DNA from: JASDSY01 sp041441465 | GTDB lineage: Bacteria > Muiribacteriota > UBA9980 | DNA length: 64,000 nucleotides | Direction of reading: 5' to 3' | Assembly: GCA_041441465.1 (NCBI GenBank) | Contig: JASDSY010000030.1 | Location: 1 to 64,000, forward strand | Part shown: piece after piece, positions 33,939 to 42,940 of the stretch | Layout of the letters: each line of letters opens with the position of its first letter | Position numbering within the stretch: the first letter of the stretch is position 1 | Program-made: the position numbers and the translations under genes | The notes under the pieces: generated by a model | Told to the model about the DNA's origin: nothing | The model's input: the letters and a program-made list of their open reading frames with translations, nothing else | The model's database searches: none

Positions 33939-35045
33939 ATGGATATTATTACTGTTAATAAAACATATCTAAATAGACCATTTCAAGCAATAAAACAAAT
34001 GGATAAAGATTCTCTAAAACAAACTGTTGATGGTCTTGGAATAAGTATTACTGACTATAATGATATTGAACAGACCGCGTTAAAAATAATGGATTCGGTT
34101 TTAGGAAAATCTATGGCATGGTATGAAAAGGCTAATCCATTAGGGAGTTATCCTTCGTGGTATGAAATTGTTGAACGTGTTTGCAATAAATTAAATATTT
34201 CTGATAATGTGCAACAAGATGAACGAGCGTTCCGATATGCCGGATTTAGATTTAAATATAATGAACACGATCTTTTTATTCTGGAAAGTAACGAAAAATT
34301 TGAAATTATAGCTTTTAAAAGTATTTCTTCCAAGCCTAAAATGGCCGGACTTATTGAAACAAAAAATGGATTTTCGACTGATCATTATAAAGGAAAGTTT
34401 AAAAATGAGTTAGAAGCTTTCAATAATAACAATCAAATTCTTGTAATATATAAACATCGTAAAAACCCAAACCTGTCTTTTTTTGATAAAATTAAAATGC
34501 TATTTGGATTTGATGTCGCTGATGATAAAAATGAAGATATCGAATTTACCAAAATATTTGATTATCAAGAAATATTAAATAATGCAGTGGTAAAAAATCT
34601 TGAATGCATGATATTTGATTATTGTGCCGAATCGGAATTAAAAAATATTTCCCAAGAGCAGCTTGGTGAAATCGATAAATTTATAGAGCAAAATGAGTAT
34701 TTTCAAGAGTACATAAAAAAATTAAAATTAACCCCTAAGGGCGCAAGGTTTATTGCCGCAGCGATTTTTAAATCAGCCAGTGCCGGCGGTTTTAAAACAT
34801 ATATTACTGTCGCTAAGGCGGCCGCATTATTTAATAAACAAATTGGCGGTTTAATTGGCAAAAAAATAGCTATGAATGTTGCTGTGCAATGGACAAAAGT
34901 CATACTTGGTTACTTAAATGCATTTTTATGGGCATGGACTGCGCACGATATTCTTGAAGCTATTTTTGGAGCCGATGAAGAAAAACTTGTCAGTTTAATT
35001 TGCCAGGTTTACTTAACGCCTCTGGAGGATATTGATGAACAATAA
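33939..35045 (+). CDS. YaaW/UPF0174-like protein
   Basis: A 368-residue protein. The pattern SWYEIVERVCNKL near residue 75 and the C-terminal Gly/Ala-rich hydrophobic region (about 275-350, ending in AWTAHDILEA) recall the UPF0174/YaaW group, whose function is unknown. The middle (about 100-220) appears to be an inserted domain. Its last codons overlap the start of the hydrolase gene by 11 bases, so the two are coupled. The family call is tentative. Confidence 0.45.
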   Translation: MDIITVNKTYLNRPFQAIKQMDKDSLKQTVDGLGISITDYNDIEQTALKIMDSVLGKSMAWYEKANPLGSYPSWYEIVERVCNKLNISDNVQQDERAFRYAGFRFKYNEHDLFILESNEKFEIIAFKSISSKPKMAGLIETKNGFSTDHYKGKFKNELEAFNNNNQILVIYKHRKNPNLSFFDKIKMLFGFDVADDKNEDIEFTKIFDYQEILNNAVVKNLECMIFDYCAESELKNISQEQLGEIDKFIEQNEYFQEYIKKLKLTPKGARFIAAAIFKSASAGGFKTYITVAKAAALFNKQIGGLIGKKIAMNVAVQWTKVILGYLNAFLWAWTAHDILEAIFGADEEKLVSLICQVYLTPLEDIDEQ

Positions 35046-35730
35046 AAACGCTGTAATTTATGTTCACGGTTATGGCGGTAATGGCTCGGAAAGTCCTGTC
35101 CTGAAAAAACTTGCATCGGTTTTGAATCCTGAAAAACAAATATTGATACCATTTTTATGGAATTCTGGTAATATTAATTCCTCAGTTATTTCGGATATCT
35201 CTCAAATAATGAAAAATTTTGCCTCGGATACAATAGAAAGAAGCACTGTAAGTCTTATTGAAAAAATTTTAAAAAGTGATACCAAGTCTGATTTTACACT
35301 GAGTCAGGCGCGTTCATGTATTCTCGGAAGATCCCTGGAAAAATATTTGAAACAAAATATTAACAATATTAATGATATTTCAATTATTTCATTCAGTCTT
35401 GGCACTCGTATTGTTCATGATTTTTTAAAAATTTGTAATGATGGCGAATTGCTTGCAAAAATAAATAAGGTAATTATGTTAGCTCCTGCAATGCCGGAAG
35501 ATTCAAAAGCCGAGCTTAAACATATCAGAAAAGTTAAACCTGGATTTTTAATAGAAGCTTATTATTCTCCTGATTTTGATCTTGCCTTAAAAGTTGTCTA
35601 TTCTATGGCTGGAAATGCTTCCCGCGCTGCCGGTGAAGTGGGGTTCAGTAATAGTGAACTATATAAAAATATTAAAGTAAATTTTTGTCATAGTGAATAT
35701 GATAAAGTAATTGATTATTTGAATATATAG
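35035..35730 (+). CDS. Alpha/beta-hydrolase-fold protein
   Basis: A 231-residue alpha/beta hydrolase of the DUF726/TMCO4-like type. YVHGYGGNGSES is the oxyanion-hole strand, IISFSLGTRIVHDFL holds the nucleophile elbow (SFSLG, near residue 120), and VIMLAPAMPED follows. The late catalytic His may be that in NFCHSEYDK. The first ATG at 35035 has GGAGG upstream, inside the previous gene. Paired with a YaaW-like protein it may form a membrane or toxin-related unit; substrate unknown. Confidence 0.72.
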   Translation: MNNKNAVIYVHGYGGNGSESPVLKKLASVLNPEKQILIPFLWNSGNINSSVISDISQIMKNFASDTIERSTVSLIEKILKSDTKSDFTLSQARSCILGRSLEKYLKQNINNINDISIISFSLGTRIVHDFLKICNDGELLAKINKVIMLAPAMPEDSKAELKHIRKVKPGFLIEAYYSPDFDLALKVVYSMAGNASRAAGEVGFSNSELYKNIKVNFCHSEYDKVIDYLNI

Positions 35731-35903
35731 ATAGAAAATATTTCATAATTTAAAATAATAGTTTATCTCTTAATCTTAAACTTTTATATAACACGACTTC
35801 CCTGATATCATAAAAGGTACAATAAAAATGTAGTCTGTCGCTGTGATATGTTAAAAATATTCAGTTGGCATAATTTCGTCTTATAAAATTGGAGGAAAGT
35901 AAA

Positions 35904-36116
35904 ATGAGAAAAGCATTTCTTTTTGAGACTGGTTCGGAAAAATTACACACGTTAACGGATGAGTTAAACAAAATACTTGCGAAAGGCTGGTGTGTTGAAA
36001 AATTAATGAACATTAAAAATGATAAGTTTCTTCTTGCTATATGTGTTAATACTGAAGCGCTTACTTACTATGATGCAGCCGATAATACCTTTAAAGAATA
36101 TCCGCCCCAAAAATGA
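35904..36116 (+). CDS. Small hypothetical protein, DUF4177-like
   Basis: A 70-residue protein (KAFLFETGSEKLHTLTDELN, ILAKGWCVEKLMNI) with the beta-alpha pattern of DUF4177-type small proteins. The ATG at 35904 follows GGAGG. Function unknown. Confidence 0.5.
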   Translation: MRKAFLFETGSEKLHTLTDELNKILAKGWCVEKLMNIKNDKFLLAICVNTEALTYYDAADNTFKEYPPQK

Positions 36117-36357
36117 GTTAAATAATATTGTGCTGAATTATTGAGCGCCAAAGAATTTTCTTGTATCAGTCTTATAACAACAGCTTTTGTTTGATGTCAT
36201 GCTTAACATAAGAATAGTATTTAATTTATGAATAAAGATATTTTTAACTAAATGATTGATGTAAAATAATTTATCTAAATATAAAAATAATTATATTGTT
36301 ATTTCTTATTCAAATTTGAAAAATCAATAATTGTAAATGTTTTAATATATTTTTTTA
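36117..36357. other. Noncoding gap before sigma-54 promoter
   Basis: AT-rich; no gene seen. Any enhancer for the downstream promoter should lie here. I see no repeat matching the one at 23125-23163. Confidence 0.4.
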
Positions 36358-36374
36358 TTGGCATCGAAATTGCT
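36358..36374 (+). promoter_or_regulatory. Sigma-54 promoter of ankyrin gene
   Basis: TTGGCATCGAAATTGCT keeps GG (36360-36361) and GC (36372-36373) at exact spacing and matches TGGCA and TTGCT; only CG after TGGCA is changed to TC. The predicted start near 36385 leaves a 45-base leader with AGGAGG before the ATG at 36430. Confidence 0.7.
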
Positions 36375-36429
36375 TTTATTTTTGTGTTGTAAGGCCAAGC
36401 AACTAAAAAATATATCAGGAGGACACAAT

Positions 36430-37326
36430 ATGAAAATTTTAAAAGGTATTTTGAGCGTTATCGTTATTGTTTTATTATTATCTTCTTTAGCTTTTGCGCA
36501 AGGCAACACTGATAATTCATTGGATGTTTTTAATGGGATAGTTACAAAAATTTCCAAAGACGAAATTAAAGATTTTCCGGAATTAATGAAAGAAATTCAA
36601 GGGGCGAATAAGGAACGGGTAAAAACAATGATAGACGCTAACGTCAATGTCAACATTAAAACCAGTTCGGGCCTCAGTCCTCTGGCGCTTGCAATTATAA
36701 AAGGCGATAGCGATATTATTAATATGCTTATTGAAAAAGGCGCTAATCTTAATGCAAAAATTGCCAATAATCTCACGCCTCTTATGGTAAGTGCTATTAA
36801 CAATAATTATGAAGCCGCTGAACTTATTCTCAAAAATAACGGCGAAGTAAATGCAAAAACGATTGATCGATATGATGCTCTTATATTGGCCGTCAGTAAA
36901 GATAATACGGAAATTGTAAAATTGCTTTTAAATTATAATGCTGACGTTAAAGCCGAAAAATCGATGGCATTGATGAAAGCTATTGAAAATAGTAATTTTG
37001 ATATTATAAAATTATTAGTCGAAAAAGGAGCCGACATTAATTCAAAAGTTTCTGATGATGGGGCGACTCCTTTAATGGTGGCGGTATCCAAGTGCGATAA
37101 TCTTGAAATAATAAAATATCTTATTGAAAAAGGCGCTAATGTTAATGCTAAAAACGTGCTTGGCGATACTCCGTTAATGTTTTCAATTTCAACCGGTAAA
37201 GCCGATCTCGTGAAATTACTTTTGAGTAAAGAGGCAAAAAAAGATATTAAGAACAATTATGGTCAATCACCTTTATCAAAGGCTAAGCAGGATAAATACG
37301 ATGATATTGTAAAAATACTTGAATAA
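36430..37326 (+). CDS. Exported ankyrin-repeat protein
   Basis: A 298-residue protein with a signal peptide (MKILKGILSVIVIVLLLSSL, cut after AFAQ) and about seven ankyrin repeats (SPLALAIIKGDSDIINMLIE, TPLMVSAINNNYEAAELIL, TPLMFSISTGKADLVKLLLS). It should bind a partner in the periplasm or outside. The sigma-54 promoter upstream makes it a candidate extra target of RtcR or of another activator. A strong terminator follows. Confidence 0.88.
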   Translation: MKILKGILSVIVIVLLLSSLAFAQGNTDNSLDVFNGIVTKISKDEIKDFPELMKEIQGANKERVKTMIDANVNVNIKTSSGLSPLALAIIKGDSDIINMLIEKGANLNAKIANNLTPLMVSAINNNYEAAELILKNNGEVNAKTIDRYDALILAVSKDNTEIVKLLLNYNADVKAEKSMALMKAIENSNFDIIKLLVEKGADINSKVSDDGATPLMVAVSKCDNLEIIKYLIEKGANVNAKNVLGDTPLMFSISTGKADLVKLLLSKEAKKDIKNNYGQSPLSKAKQDKYDDIVKILE

Positions 37327-37358
37327 TAACTTGAAATAACACAATAAAATATTTTTTT

Positions 37359-37391
37359 AATAGCCGCAATATCCTCGCGGCTATTTTTTTT
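37359..37391 (+). terminator. Rho-independent terminator
   Basis: AATAGCCGC pairs perfectly with GCGGCTATT, followed by TTTTTT. It closes the rightward series of secreted-protein genes. Confidence 0.88.
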
Positions 37392-37410
37392 GATTATTTT
37401 AACTTGTTTA

Positions 37411-37500
37411 AAAGTAGGAACAACCGGAACAGTGGAACTAAATTAGCATAATTCTTTTGGCCGAAGCAGTTTTATCGTTCCAATGTATGTTCTATAAAAA
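37411..37500. repeat. GGAAC-type motif, left copy
   Basis: GGAAC-ag-TGGAACTAAAT, then ATA and TCTT, resembles 49512-49545 (GGAAC-cc-TGGAACTAAAT, ATA, TCTT). GTTCCAATGTATGTTC also occurs here and GTTCCAATGTTCCATG near 49395. The motifs bracket the replication module at both ends and may be protein-binding iterons. Confidence 0.45.
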
Positions 37501-37616
37501 GATGACTAGTAGTAGATGAATGTTACTTCTAAAATATATGTCATATAAAAAAACCACATTTTCAATAGAAAGTAGGGCTGTTTTGTCGGTTAATCTAATA
37601 AGTACTTAAAAGTCTA

Positions 37617-38198
37617 TTATTCCATATTAAATGCCTCTGCTATTGACTCTTTAACTTTGCTTTTCAGATAAATCCTTCTTAATTTTTCAGCATTATAATT
37701 AGAATTATCGTAACTAATACTAGGCTGCTCATTTTTTATAACCATTCCGTCAGAAGTAAATTCGATAATTCTTATTATTGGTCCGTTGAAATAGCTTTTC
37801 TCATACTTTATTGTCCCATCGGTATTATAATGGTATGTGGCAGTGTAAGACCGATTATCATCAATATTGTAATGAAAAATTTCTTTTGATACCGGCTCTC
37901 CATTAATATCATAATGTACGATTTGGCGGGTGTTGCCGTCAGGAGTATAGGTTCGTGTCCATGAATCGAATACAATATTGCCTTTATTATTAGACCATAA
38001 TGAGTAAGCTATAGTTCTATTTTTTCTATTCATTTTAGACATTTCTTTTCTAATAATGCTCATATTCAAGTCAAAATCCACGGTTTCCGATATTTTAAAG
38101 CCGTATGGTAACTCCTTATAAACTTCATGCCTGTAGCCGATTACCTCGTCCTTAGAATTTTTTACTTCAATCTTGTTAGTATAATTATTTTGCACCAT
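37617..38198 (-). CDS. Hypothetical protein with YD-like strand repeats
   Basis: A 193-residue protein, beta-rich, with repeated short phrases (TYTPDGNTRQIVHYDINGEP, then YHYNTDGTIKYEKSYFNGP) resembling single-strand repeats of YwqK/MORN or RHS-type proteins. No signal peptide. AAGGAGG precedes the ATG. It is the only minus-strand gene between 23 and 43 kb and faces away from the replication genes. Function unknown. Confidence 0.55.
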   Translation of the reverse strand: MVQNNYTNKIEVKNSKDEVIGYRHEVYKELPYGFKISETVDFDLNMSIIRKEMSKMNRKNRTIAYSLWSNNKGNIVFDSWTRTYTPDGNTRQIVHYDINGEPVSKEIFHYNIDDNRSYTATYHYNTDGTIKYEKSYFNGPIIRIIEFTSDGMVIKNEQPSISYDNSNYNAEKLRRIYLKSKVKESIAEAFNME

Positions 38199-38315
38199 TT
38201 TTGTGCCTCCTTAAATATTATTATTTATTATTATACGCACTTAATTTCTGGTTCGCAACAACAGTAAAAACGTTATAAGTAATAGGATTCAATTATTTTT
38301 TAAGGAAGTGATTTT

Positions 38316-39272
38316 ATGGAATTTAAAAAAGCTACAAAAACCGAAAGCAGGCTTAGAATAGCCATATCAGGAGCCGCTGGCAGCGGGAAAACATACTCGG
38401 CACTTCAAATAGCGAAAGGCATTGGCGGCGGTATAGCCGTTATTGATACCGAACGGGGTTCAGCTTCGCTTTATGCCGGAATTTTCAATTTCGATGTTTT
38501 AAACATTGAGCCGCCATACTCGCCTGAAAAGTACATCGAAGCAATATCGGTAGCAGAAAAATCAGGATACTCGGTTGTTATTATCGATTCTTTATCTCAT
38601 GCCTGGGCTGGGTCCGGCGGCTTATTAGACTTGCATGATACCATTCAGAAATCAGCCAAAGGCGGCAATTCGTTTTCTGCCTGGAAAGAAGTAACACCGC
38701 TTCAAAATAAATTTATTGACGCAATAGTATGCTCAAAATGTCATATCATTGCAACCATGCGTGCAAAACAGGACTACGTTATTGAAAATAATAACGGCAG
38801 AAATCAGGTTCGTAAGGTTGGTCTGGCGCCGGTGCAACGCGAAGGTGTCGAATATGAATTCAGCGTTTATATCGAACTGTCTCAAGAACATATTGCAATA
38901 GCTACAAAGGACCGCACAAATTTATTTGACGGCAAGTGTTTTGTACCGAATGAGCAGACGGGTGTTATGCTAAAAGAATGGCTTAATAATTCGAATATTC
39001 AAATAACAAATTCAAACACGGTTCAGGCTCCTGCAATGACTGAACATGCTAAAAACGAACCATCGCCAGATTTATCAAAAATTACTAAAGAACCGACTAT
39101 CCAGCAAATAGCCGGAATCTTAAAACCAGAATTAAAAGCTTTATTCAGCCGATTAAGAGTGCCAACCTCTGATATCATTTCACTATGGCGTACCTATAAC
39201 GGTCAGCAGGAAAAAATAATCGAGGTGTTAGCTGCTAATGTAACACAGGCAGCAAGGCAGGTGGCGGCATGA
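38316..39272 (+). CDS. RecA-like phage/plasmid ATPase
   Basis: A 318-residue P-loop ATPase of the phage nucleotide-binding (AAA_24) type. Walker A ISGAAGSGKTYSA is near residues 17-29, and Walker B SVVIIDSLSHAW near 87-98. The C-terminal 90 residues are a variable linker and small helical domain. Such proteins act in recombination or replication of mobile elements, often with a Cas4-like nuclease as here; the next gene overlaps by four bases. A close paralogue is at 56358. Confidence 0.85.
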   Translation: MEFKKATKTESRLRIAISGAAGSGKTYSALQIAKGIGGGIAVIDTERGSASLYAGIFNFDVLNIEPPYSPEKYIEAISVAEKSGYSVVIIDSLSHAWAGSGGLLDLHDTIQKSAKGGNSFSAWKEVTPLQNKFIDAIVCSKCHIIATMRAKQDYVIENNNGRNQVRKVGLAPVQREGVEYEFSVYIELSQEHIAIATKDRTNLFDGKCFVPNEQTGVMLKEWLNNSNIQITNSNTVQAPAMTEHAKNEPSPDLSKITKEPTIQQIAGILKPELKALFSRLRVPTSDIISLWRTYNGQQEKIIEVLAANVTQAARQVAA

Positions 39273-40429
39273 ATAACAGCATAAATATTAATCACCTGTC
39301 ATATTCAAGTATCAGCCGTTATCTCTCATGTCCGGCAATGTTTAAGTTTTATATGACTGAAAAAAAGCCTTTGCCGTCGGAGATTCAAAATGCAGGCACT
39401 AAGCGTCATAATGAAATTGAAAAGCATTTGCTTGAAGGTACCGTATCAAAATCAAACTTAGGCGGGCGTTTAAAAAACTTTTGCGCAAGAATACTCGGAC
39501 CTGTTACTGCGGTTGAAGCTGAATTCAAGCTTGATTACATTACGTTTGACATTATCGGACGCATCGATGTCTATGCAGTTCGTGGCAACCAAGCTGTTAT
39601 TGTTGATTTCAAAGGATATCCGGGTAGCCATATTGATGAACTTCAGCTTCAGATATACGCTCTTGCCGTAAAACAAAAGCATCCTGAAGTAGATGTTATT
39701 CACTGTGCCTTCGCATATATCCCCCCTGATTACTATGATCTTAAAACATATTTCGAAGATGACATGGCTAAATTATCGATTACATTATCAGCAGCCATTG
39801 ATAAAATTGCGATTGAAGAAAAATTTGAAGCAGTGCCGGGACCACATTGCAGCCGTTGCGATTATGCAGAACTATGTCCGGCTGTTAAAAATTTCAAGAT
39901 ACCGGAGAAGCTTAACAGTCAAAGTATATCAGTAATGGCAAATGATTTATATGCACTTGAAGCGCTTGTCGATAAGGGTAAAGCAGTTATTAAAGATTAT
40001 CTTTTCGAGCATGGTCTTGAATCTCTGCCGATTAGCGGCGACTCACGGTATTACTTAAGCACGTCAACGGCATTGCGGCTGGGCAAATTAAAAGCTGAAA
40101 AAGGCAAGGCCGTGGCGGATAGCGTTATTGAGTTAGAAACCAGAAATGAACCAATAAAGAAAAAAACGATAAATGAGCTGCCTGTTACTACGGCTTCTAC
40201 AAATGAAGCTAAAACATTAAATAACATAATAGCATTTCAATCCGATAAAAACGAACGAGTTAGAATGTCAGAATTGGTTGACCTTTTGAAACAGGCAGGC
40301 CGGTTGCCGCAGGATGCTACGAACGCTGCCGGAAGTCAGGCAGTGAAGGAACTTATAGGCGTGCCGTTCATATCGGCTACGGAGCAGCAAAAACAAGACT
40401 TAAAAGCACGTTTAATGTCAGGCTTATAA
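39269..40429 (+). CDS. PD-(D/E)xK nuclease with Cas4/RecB-like Cys cluster
   Basis: A 386-residue nuclease. The N-terminal Cys and SISRYLSCPAMFKFY phrase, acidic core VIVDFKGY (D-x-K type: catalytic Asp and Lys) and the C-terminal cluster CSRCDYAELCP match RecB/Cas4-like exonucleases that hold a 4Fe-4S cluster. It starts within the stop of the ATPase gene, so they are translated together and probably work as a pair on DNA ends. The C-terminal 150 residues are variable. A paralogue is at 57390. Confidence 0.85.
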   Translation: MNNSININHLSYSSISRYLSCPAMFKFYMTEKKPLPSEIQNAGTKRHNEIEKHLLEGTVSKSNLGGRLKNFCARILGPVTAVEAEFKLDYITFDIIGRIDVYAVRGNQAVIVDFKGYPGSHIDELQLQIYALAVKQKHPEVDVIHCAFAYIPPDYYDLKTYFEDDMAKLSITLSAAIDKIAIEEKFEAVPGPHCSRCDYAELCPAVKNFKIPEKLNSQSISVMANDLYALEALVDKGKAVIKDYLFEHGLESLPISGDSRYYLSTSTALRLGKLKAEKGKAVADSVIELETRNEPIKKKTINELPVTTASTNEAKTLNNIIAFQSDKNERVRMSELVDLLKQAGRLPQDATNAAGSQAVKELIGVPFISATEQQKQDLKARLMSGL

Positions 40430-40460
40430 TTAAAAATAATATAAGTACGAGTTAAAAATA

Positions 40461-40490
40461 GGCGGAGTTGAATATCGGCTCCGCTTTTGT
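40461..40490 (+). terminator. Probable terminator
   Basis: GCGGAG and CTCCGC form a stem followed by TTTTGTATTTTT, between the nuclease gene and the DUF1281-like gene. It is short, so attenuation rather than full termination is possible. Confidence 0.6.
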
Positions 40491-40513
40491 ATTTTTGAAA
40501 GGGGAAAAATAAT

Positions 40514-41023
40514 ATGGCAAATCATTGTATAAATCAGCTTACTTTAACGTCTATGTCAGAAGATAAAGTTATTGAGGCTCTTGAATTTATAAAGAAAGAT
40601 AAAGATAACCTTGAGGGCGAAACAGACGGTATAGGCACGATTGATTTCAACAAAATATTACCTGAGCCGCTTCATACCAGTAAAGCTGCCTGGGACCGCT
40701 GGTGTAATAAACACTGGGGCACGTCAAGAAACGCGTATGATTGCGTTTATGACAGCGATAGCCAGTGCATCACCTTTAATACTGCGTGGACGCCGCCGTA
40801 TCGAGTTATAGAGACATTAGCCAGAAGATTTCCAGAAGTGTTATTTACTCTTAAATATGTTGAATCAAGAATGGGTTTTACCGGTATCTATGAATTTGAA
40901 AATGGCCGGATGACTTTAGACAATATATACAGTGTTGATGAATATTGTGATGATTACGGGCGTGAGTTATCGAAAGACCTTCTTGGCTTTGATATGTTTA
41001 TTCAGAAAGGAAACGCTGCATAG
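40514..41023 (+). CDS. Api92/DUF1281-like ferredoxin-fold protein
   Basis: A 169-residue protein with the pattern MANHCINQLTLTS, FNKILPEP, WCNKHWGTSRNAYD and FNTAWTPPYRVIETLARRFP. This is the YubB/DUF1281 (Api92-like) family found on plasmids and phages. Its role is unknown. It has GAAAGGGG upstream. Placement in a replication module is typical for the family. Confidence 0.8.
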   Translation: MANHCINQLTLTSMSEDKVIEALEFIKKDKDNLEGETDGIGTIDFNKILPEPLHTSKAAWDRWCNKHWGTSRNAYDCVYDSDSQCITFNTAWTPPYRVIETLARRFPEVLFTLKYVESRMGFTGIYEFENGRMTLDNIYSVDEYCDDYGRELSKDLLGFDMFIQKGNAA

Positions 41024-41040
41024 TTATAAAACTAGCTAAT

Positions 41041-41200
41041 CGTAGCTGTTGTTGTAATGTTGTAAACACCCTACGGGTGTTTTTACAGCAATTACAGCTA
41101 CAACTACTACACTACCTGTAATAATTACAGTAAAATTACAATAAAATACAGCAGTTACAACAACCAAAACACTTGTCATTCAGCTTGTTTAGTTGTAATT
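41041..41200. promoter_or_regulatory. TTACAG/TGTAA-rich region with hairpin, origin-like
   Basis: AACACCC-tac-GGGTGTT (41065-41081) sits at the centre of a longer imperfect inverted repeat of TGTAAT/ATTACA units. A perfect 15-base palindrome CTGTAATAATTACAG is at 41116-41130, and TTACA-type words recur about eight times in 160 bp. The GGGTGTTTTT side could act as a terminator. The density of repeats fits an iteron origin or an operator array; I cannot choose. Confidence 0.45.
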
Positions 41201-41230
41201 ATCAAAACGATTAAAACGGGGGAGGTTGTT

Positions 41231-41509
41231 ATGGACCAAATCTTAAAAATATTTACATTATGGATATTAAGTATAAGTTACTGGTTAATCAAAGGCAGAT
41301 GTACTGAAAAGGCCGAAACCGCGGCAGCAATACCTGCTGATAATCCTACAATTAATAGTCAGGCGCATTTAATAAGTGAGCCGCTTCAAAATGGTTACAA
41401 TAAGGATAACTCAATAATTTCTGCCGGGTTGTCGGAGCTTATACAGCGGCGAAAGGTACGTACGAATCAGGGCCAGCGTAAAGAAGATAAAAAAATAGGT
41501 AAAAACTGA
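41231..41509 (+). CDS. Small membrane-anchored hypothetical protein
   Basis: A 92-residue protein with one N-terminal hydrophobic segment (residues 5-21) and a basic, disordered tail. GGAGG precedes the ATG. Function unknown; similar small anchors recur in the second module at 59148. Confidence 0.55.
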   Translation: MDQILKIFTLWILSISYWLIKGRCTEKAETAAAIPADNPTINSQAHLISEPLQNGYNKDNSIISAGLSELIQRRKVRTNQGQRKEDKKIGKN

Positions 41510-41572
41510 GTGCAGGCGAGGTCACATAATAAATGCGGCTTTGTCACTAATAATTATAAGTGGAGGCAATCA

Positions 41573-42472
41573 ATGAATGAGAACGTAAAAAACATTTTGA
41601 AAATATTAGAAGAACGGCTGGCAAGTATTACTCGCGACGATCTGGTTAAGGTCCTATCAACCCGTTCAAAAAATCATCACAATTACAGTCTGAATAACAT
41701 TATAACCGCAGCAATACAGGTTTGTGAACGTCATAAGAAGCCGTTTACTTTTGAAGTTATTGAAAATCTGTGGTTAGCGCCGTTTCCGTTATGGAATAAA
41801 TGGGGTTATCGTATTCTGCGTGGCGAACACGCACTTAACATATTAACTCCGATTAATCTAAAGAAAATTCAAAACTTTGAATCAGATAATGCTGGCTCAA
41901 TGAGCAATTTGAATGATATTACAGGTAAAACGAGACCGGAATATAAAACAGCGACAATTTTTGTTTCAAAGCCGGTATTCGATATAAGCCAGACGGCGAA
42001 AGTAGCTACTAACAAGGACGCACCGCATCGTCAGTTAAATAAAGAAGTGTCTGTGGTTCATTTTATCAGCCTTATTCAAAGAATTAAAGATCACGGCCTA
42101 TCAATAGATTTTATACCGCTGCGTGAAGGGTTGAATGGATACATAACTGAAAAAAGAATTGCAGTTAATAAAAATAACAGCCCTAATGCTCAGTATGCCA
42201 CTATACTTCATGAACTGTCGCATTATTGCCTTGGCCATAGTGCCGGAGTAACAGAAGCAGAAGCCCCTGTGGCTGAATTAGAAGCCGAGGCAACCGCCTA
42301 TGTTGTTGGCAGTTATTTTGGCGTTGATATTCCATCGGAGTTTTATATAGCGGCCTGGGGCGGTAATGGCGCGGCGATAAGGAAGTCAATTAGCCGGATT
42401 GATCAGGCGGCCCGTAAAGTATTTGAGATTTTAAAAGTAGAAAAAATGCAAGCCTGTCAATTAGTTGCATAG
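41573..42472 (+). CDS. ArdC-like antirestriction protein with metallopeptidase domain
   Basis: A 299-residue protein. An ArdC-type N-terminal part (HNYSLNNIITAA, then LAPFPLWNKWGYRI and LRGEHAL) would bind single-stranded DNA. The C-terminal zinc peptidase domain shows HELSHYCLGH (HExxH) and the distal Glu in ELEAEATAYVV. ArdC-like proteins protect incoming mobile DNA against host restriction. The N-terminal domain looks interrupted by a low-complexity segment (about 100-150). The ATG at 41573 has GGAGG upstream. Confidence 0.82.
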   Translation: MNENVKNILKILEERLASITRDDLVKVLSTRSKNHHNYSLNNIITAAIQVCERHKKPFTFEVIENLWLAPFPLWNKWGYRILRGEHALNILTPINLKKIQNFESDNAGSMSNLNDITGKTRPEYKTATIFVSKPVFDISQTAKVATNKDAPHRQLNKEVSVVHFISLIQRIKDHGLSIDFIPLREGLNGYITEKRIAVNKNNSPNAQYATILHELSHYCLGHSAGVTEAEAPVAELEAEATAYVVGSYFGVDIPSEFYIAAWGGNGAAIRKSISRIDQAARKVFEILKVEKMQACQLVA

Positions 42473-42487
42473 CGGAAAGGAGCACGA

Positions 42488-42661
42488 ATGAAAAATTATA
42501 TCCACGGGTTGAAATTGCTTATTAACGGCAGTTACAGGATAATAAAAGTCATTACTAGCGTTAAAGATAGTCGGAATAAAGGCAATGTAAATGAAGCTGT
42601 TAAAGGTACTAAAGAAATCTGGAATGGTTTTAAAAGCATTGTAAGAATAAACAAATTATAA
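42488..42661 (+). CDS. Small hypothetical basic protein
   Basis: A 57-residue frame (MKNYIHGLKLLINGSYRIIK, ending IVRINKL) preceded by GAAAGGAG. It sits tightly between ArdC-like and the next small gene, as expected for a real short gene. No family recognised. Confidence 0.5.
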   Translation: MKNYIHGLKLLINGSYRIIKVITSVKDSRNKGNVNEAVKGTKEIWNGFKSIVRINKL

Positions 42662-42670
42662 GGAGGCTGC

Positions 42671-42877
42671 TTGTTATCGACAACGGAACTTAAAGATATT
42701 GTTGAATTGATAAGTTTTTGCAATAATAAAAAGATAGTTGCCCGGTCAAGAGGCTTTATGAATTATGAAAATGAAGATATATTAATCGACAAGACTCATT
42801 TTGAAAGGCTTACAACGACTGGCTGGATATTTTCTGAAAAGACTGATGTTTCTATAATTATAGACTCTGAGCGATAA
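42671..42877 (+). CDS. Small hypothetical protein, paralogue of 43242 gene
   Basis: A 68-residue protein starting with TTG after AAGGAGG. The blocks LISFC, ILIDKT and TTGWIFSEK align with LMGFC, TSIDKT and TKGWVFGTT of the protein at 43242, so the two are related. Function unknown. Confidence 0.55.
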   Translation: MLSTTELKDIVELISFCNNKKIVARSRGFMNYENEDILIDKTHFERLTTTGWIFSEKTDVSIIIDSER

Positions 42878-42940
42878 TTTATCTTATTATGTTATAAGTC
42901 AGGGAGGGTAAGCAATTTCAAAAAAAGGAACGTGATTTGT

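Noticed and set aside
35864..35880. TTGGCATAATTTCGTC upstream of the 35904 gene as a sigma-54 promoter
   Set aside because: Only the TGGCA half fits; no GC at the required distance.
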